Source: Selaginella tamariscina
Lineage: Eukaryota; Streptophyta; Lycopodiopsida; Selaginellales; Selaginellaceae
Assembly (NCBI GenBank): GCA_003024785.1
Contig: PUQB01000909.1
Coordinates: forward strand, 1 to 64,000
Length of the DNA: 64,000 nt
Direction: 5' to 3'
Both the position numbers and the translations under genes were made by a program. The notes below the pieces were generated by a model. It saw only the letters and a list, made by a program, of their open reading frames with translations. It searched no databases and was not told where the DNA came from. This document shows, one piece after another, positions 63,478-64,000 of the stretch (the stretch's first letter is position 1; the number at the start of each line of letters is the position of its first letter).

Positions 63478-63690
63478 CTAGTAGGTGTGGTACGGGTCCT
63501 GTGTTAGGAGCTGTCTTGTAGCACGCTCCAGACGGCTGCCCAGATCCATCACCTGCTGCTGCTGGTCGAAGCTCAAATCCTCCATCTCCATACCTCCTGT
63601 GAACGCCTTGCTGAGACGAGCGCCCTGTACCATCGAGAAGAACACGGCCACGAACAGCGCGAAGATTAAAGCCTTGGTAATCGCCTCCAT
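63478..63690 (-). CDS. Small secreted peptide precursor, 70 residues, unknown family
   Basis: The ATG at 63690 begins a 70-codon intronless frame. Residues 1-6 (MEAITK) and the hydrophobic run ALIFALFVAVFFSMV form a classic signal peptide, with likely cleavage around VQG-A (residues 22-24). The mature part (about 47 residues) has a Gly/Met/Glu stretch, a helical QQQQVMDLGSRLERATRQLL and ends DPYHTY at the stop. An in-frame upstream ATG (63711) exists, but the peptide fits better from 63690. A conserved C-terminal short motif after a helical, Arg-containing spacer is how many plant peptide hormones look, but this does not match PSK, CLE, RGF, CEP, PSY or RALF endings that I know. There are no Cys residues in the mature part. 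The frame is clean. Confidence 0.7.
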   Translation of the reverse strand: MEAITKALIFALFVAVFFSMVQGARLSKAFTGGMEMEDLSFDQQQQVMDLGSRLERATRQLLTQDPYHTY

Positions 63691-63814
63691 TGTCTTGAAA
63701 AGAATCAACACTCGCTACTGCAGGAGAGATTGCTGGGGGAAATTCCTATGCTGTTCTTATGGGGAATTTGGGGATTTTTCCTTCTCTAGAGTGCTAGGGG
63801 AAAAGGGGACGTTG

Positions 63815-63826
63815 GGGTATATAAAG
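63815..63826 (-). promoter_or_regulatory. TATA box for the secreted-peptide gene
   Basis: The word 'gtatataaaggg' reads CCCTTTATATAC on the minus strand. Its distance to the ATG at 63690 (about 125 bp) allows a start site near 63790 and a leader of roughly 100 nt. The plus-strand reading TATATAAAG is also canonical, so a plus-strand transcript starting near 63850 is not excluded. Confidence 0.5.
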
Positions 63827-64000
63827 GGGGAAGAAAGAGAGGGGTATCGGTCATTAAACGCGGTTTGGTCGCGTCGTAGTTGCTAACCGTGGCGACTACA
63901 ACGCGGCGCCGCCTGTACGGACGCGACTGGGTATCCAATGCTTTTAAACCTGCCGTTCAATTTTGATTAAGTATATTCTAATAGAAATTTGCATCATGCG

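Overview
This is nuclear DNA from a land plant, most likely a seed-free vascular plant (lycophyte or fern). It has spliced plant genes, two PPR genes, a Ty3/gypsy remnant and long AT-rich gene-poor stretches. It also carries two proteins of centrioles and cilia, rotatin and a CFAP97/Hemingway-type protein. These are expected only where sperm are flagellated, so an angiosperm is unlikely. The species cannot be named from the sequence.

Layout. 0-3.2 kb: the 3' part of a gene resembling a DNA N4/N6-methyltransferase, then an FCP1/NIF-type HAD phosphatase gene. 3.2-15.9 kb: repeat territory, with a decayed Ty3/gypsy pol on the minus strand, acidic low-complexity repeats, a satellite array whose orientation flips, and dispersed duplicated blocks with telomere-like CCCTAAA motifs. 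15.9-17.5 kb: a PPR pseudogene. 17.5-20.4 kb: AT-rich, empty. 20.4-34.2 kb: a J-domain gene (minus) divergent from a rotatin gene of about 35 exons (plus), whose introns are packed with dinucleotide repeats. 34.2-39.4 kb: AT-rich, empty. 39.4-40.7 kb: KIN17 (minus), with a degenerate copy of a rotatin exon-intron fragment beside it. 41.5-47.9 kb: repeats and AT-rich spacer. 47.9-49.9 kb: an intronless PPR gene (minus). 50.3-58.3 kb: a 21-exon DExH RNA helicase with a C-terminal dsRNA-binding domain (minus), divergent from a CFAP97-family gene (plus), followed in tandem by taxilin. 63.5-63.7 kb: a small secreted-peptide gene (minus).

Shared theme. Rotatin acts in centriole and basal-body assembly and CFAP97 in motile cilia. 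Taxilin is a coiled-coil trafficking protein with centrosomal relatives in animals. Whether this proximity means anything is unknown. KIN17, the helicase and PPR proteins act in DNA repair or RNA metabolism.

Caveat. Most conserved genes (KIN17, PPR, helicase, rotatin, CFAP97, taxilin, HAD phosphatase) contain one- or two-base indels, often in homopolymers, with homology continuing at once in another frame. Residual sequencing error is the simplest general explanation, though real decay is possible for KIN17 and the HAD gene. Exon edges were read by eye from splice signals and frame continuity.
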